Source: JAFAXD01 sp963816775 (GTDB lineage: Bacteria > Pseudomonadota > Alphaproteobacteria > Rhizobiales > Xanthobacteraceae). Taken from it: a stretch of DNA of 64,000 nt. Both the position numbers and the translations under genes were made by a program. Shown here piece after piece: positions 62,144 to 64,000 of this stretch. The stretch's first letter is position 1, and every line of letters starts with the position of its first letter. The stretch spans positions 300,459 through 364,458 of the forward strand of contig CAWFLX010000020.1 in assembly GCA_963816775.1 (NCBI GenBank), in the 5' to 3' direction. The notes below the pieces were generated by a model. That model was not told the DNA's origin, made no database searches, and was given only the letters and a program-made list of their open reading frames with translations.

Positions 62144-62347
62144 TTAGGCGTTACCCGTCCGTTTGTGGTTGGGGAATCCGGCGGAATTGGGAGCTTGCGG
62201 GGCTTCGGGCTCGGTCCCCTCCCCGGCCTCCCCGGCTCGACCCTTGGCTTGTGCCTTGCGGCGCTTGAGGTTTTCCCGCAGCGCCGCCCCCAGCCGGTCT
62301 TTGCGGGGCGCGTTCCGGGGCGATTTTGGGGGTGCGCGGTCGCTCAT
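62144..62347 (-). CDS. Small basic conserved protein
   Basis: This 67-residue protein begins MSDRAPPKSPRNAPRKDRLG and contains ALRENLKRRKAQAKGRAGEA, a Lys/Arg-rich amphipathic helix, then an acidic/Pro-rich tail. It resembles a short conserved protein often found just upstream of murA in rhizobial genomes; its role is not known. The basic character suggests nucleic-acid or membrane-phosphate contact (inference). It is probably cotranscribed with murA. Confidence 0.75.
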   Translation of the reverse strand: MSDRAPPKSPRNAPRKDRLGAALRENLKRRKAQAKGRAGEAGEGTEPEAPQAPNSAGFPNHKRTGNA

Positions 62348-62463
62348 CTAGGGGCTGTTTAGGCCCGTGAACCGCACCGAGACAAGCGGTTCAGGGTCGC
62401 TTGGGCATACTTGCGGCGCCCTGGGCCCTATGGCAAGGCACCCGGCGCTTGGCGGGGAGTCAC

Positions 62464-63747
62464 ATGAATCTCGGGCAAAAACGTCGGGTGATTGCGGCGG
62501 GCATGATCGGCAACGTGCTCGAATGGTACGATTTCGCGATTTACGGCTATTTCGCCTCTGAAATCGGAAAGCAGTTCTTCCGTCAGCAAGACCCGGTCTC
62601 CCAGCTTCTCTCGGCGTTCGGGGTGTTCGCGGTTGGCTACCTGATGCGGCCGGTGGGCGGCGCGCTCGTGGGGCACATCGGCGATCGCTTGGGCCGCCGC
62701 GCCGCCCTAACTTTCTCTGTCACCGCGATGGCAATCCCGACGTTCCTGATCGGGCTCCTGCCCGGCTACGCGACGCTCGGACTCCTGGCGCCGATCGCGC
62801 TCACCCTGTTGCGGATGGTGCAGGGGCTTTCGGTCGGCGGCGAGTACACGAGCTCGATCGTGTTTCTGGTCGAGCAGGCGCCCGAAGGACGCCGTGGCCT
62901 GATGGGCGCGCTGGCGGCATGCGCGGCCACCACCGGCATTCTGCTCGGCTCGGCCATTGGCGCGGCGTTCGCGGCGAGCATGTCGGCGGCCGCGCTGGCA
63001 TCCTGGGGCTGGCGCCTGCCCTTCCTGCTCGGCCTCCTGGTCGGCATCGCAGGCTACTTTCTGCGCCGGCATGTGATCGAAAGCGCACCGCCCCAGCAGC
63101 GCCCGCGGCCCCCGCTGGTCGAGACTTTGAACGATCACTGGCGCACCGTTCTCGGCTTCGCCGGGTTGGCGGTATTCAACGCGGTCGGCTTCTACGTGAG
63201 TTTTGTTTTTCTGGTGAGCTGGCTGCAGAACGCCGACGGGATCCCGCCGTCGCGCGCGCTCGAGATCAACACATTCAGCATGACCGTTCTGGTGCCGGTC
63301 GTGATCGCCGCGGGCGCGCTGAGCGATCGGCTCGGGCGCAAGCCCTTGCTCATTTTGGCGTGCGCACTCGGCTTTGTCGGCGCGATCCCACTGTTCTGGC
63401 TTCTCAACCACCCATCGGCGTCGCTCGCGTTGCTGGGCCAGCTCGGGTTTGTGCTGATCATCGGTCTCTATGGCGGCATCCTTCCCGTTGTCCTGGCGGA
63501 GGCCGCGCCCGCGCCGGTGCGCTGCACGGCGGTCTCGCTCGGCTACAATATCTGCTTCGGGGTGATCGGCGGATTGACGCCGCTGATGGCAACCTGGCTG
63601 GTCGATCGAACCGGCGACGAGATTGCGCCGGCGTTTCTGATCATGGTCGCGGCCGCCGTTACGTTGGCAACGATTATGCGCTTTCGCGAGACCTATCGGG
63701 CCCCGTTCCCGGGCGGCGCCACGAAACCCGCCGCAGCCTATGCATGA
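62464..63747 (+). CDS. MFS transporter, metabolite:H+ symporter (MHS) type
   Basis: ATG 62464 follows GGGGAG, giving 427 residues with twelve helices. The MHS/proline-betaine subgroup marks are MIGNVLEWYDFAIYGYFASE in helix 1, GHIGDRLGRRAALTFSV (the DRxGRR motif) after helix 2, and LLRMVQGLSVGGEYTSSIVF. A second DRLGRKPLL lies in the centre. It imports a dicarboxylate, amino acid or compatible solute with protons; the substrate is not evident. An in-frame upstream ATG (62401) adds a segment that resembles a repeat (see findings) and is unlikely to be used. Confidence 0.9.
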   Translation: MNLGQKRRVIAAGMIGNVLEWYDFAIYGYFASEIGKQFFRQQDPVSQLLSAFGVFAVGYLMRPVGGALVGHIGDRLGRRAALTFSVTAMAIPTFLIGLLPGYATLGLLAPIALTLLRMVQGLSVGGEYTSSIVFLVEQAPEGRRGLMGALAACAATTGILLGSAIGAAFAASMSAAALASWGWRLPFLLGLLVGIAGYFLRRHVIESAPPQQRPRPPLVETLNDHWRTVLGFAGLAVFNAVGFYVSFVFLVSWLQNADGIPPSRALEINTFSMTVLVPVVIAAGALSDRLGRKPLLILACALGFVGAIPLFWLLNHPSASLALLGQLGFVLIIGLYGGILPVVLAEAAPAPVRCTAVSLGYNICFGVIGGLTPLMATWLVDRTGDEIAPAFLIMVAAAVTLATIMRFRETYRAPFPGGATKPAAAYA

Positions 63748-63847
63748 GGCCGAAGGCTGGCGTGCTTGCGGTACCCCGCCCCATGTGGCAAGGAACCCGA
63801 CGCCTGCGTGCAAGTATCGTTCCCGTGCCGTCTCGATCGGCCGGCCT

Positions 63848-63922
<75 letters not shown>

Positions 63923-64000
63923 GCAAAAAAATGGGATTTCGTTGAGGTTTTGCAGGCTTTTTGATTCTCACCGCCGCTTCCCTTCAAATGCATCTGAGTG

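Overview
The window comes from a GC-rich alphaproteobacterium, most likely Hyphomicrobiales in or near the Bradyrhizobium/Xanthobacteraceae group. This rests on the codon bias toward G/C, several palindromic intergenic repeats typical of that group, a CIO-type cytochrome bd oxidase, many solo periplasmic binding proteins, and a small protein that begins MTSQQYRSKA and resembles a family common in Bradyrhizobium. It reads as ordinary chromosome: mostly metabolism, transport and signalling. I see no integrase, IS transposase, prophage, CRISPR array or rRNA. There is one tRNA, tRNA-Thr(GGT), at the right end.

Layout. 1-5.3 kb: a BRCT/HTH/TPR protein cut by the left edge, an HD phosphohydrolase, an orphan Ku, a GST, and a DedA/isochorismatase pair. 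5.5-7.9 kb: cydAB. 8-16.2 kb: a class III cyclase behind a MetE-like protein, propionyl-CoA synthetase, then TauE/SafE, glycerophosphodiesterase and acyl-CoA synthetase. 16.3-22.2 kb: a signalling block with a FecR protein, a CHASE2 adenylate cyclase and a MASE1 hybrid histidine kinase. 22.7-28.9 kb: DUF445, a second MetE-like protein, a flavin monooxygenase, a pirin and an NMT1-type binding protein. 29-36 kb: small exported proteins, an ABC exporter, a possible 29-residue membrane peptide, a divergent CinA-family protein and a Bug-type binding protein.

36.2-39.9 kb is the most distinctive part. Three small exported proteins with a shared Tyr/Trp/Cys-rich C-terminal pattern lie in tandem, and the third carries a one-base frameshift. 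They are followed by a 577-residue Gly-, Arg/Ser- and Trp/Tyr-rich exported protein that ends in two tandem LTxxQ-type domains. 40-49.4 kb holds a lytic transglycosylase coupled to a class II aldolase, EttA, another Bug protein, a hydroxyacid dehydrogenase and a HAD phosphatase-aminotransferase-esterase operon. 49.5-60.7 kb looks like one uptake-and-catabolism locus: a flavin oxygenase, a cupin, a complete Liv-type ABC transporter, a second binding protein, a Rieske protein and two coupled paralogous amidohydrolases. 60.8-63.9 kb holds murA, a small basic protein, an MFS transporter and the tRNA.

The strongest unexplained sequence signal is a 165-166 bp element made of two hairpins, present twice in opposite orientation (2848-3013 and 30267-30431). 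Its arms differ between copies by paired, compensating changes. Other palindromic repeat classes sit at 1731-1851, 44932-45033, 52751-52877, 56281-56417 and 58295-58447. One of them appears to supply the start codon of a binding-protein gene.
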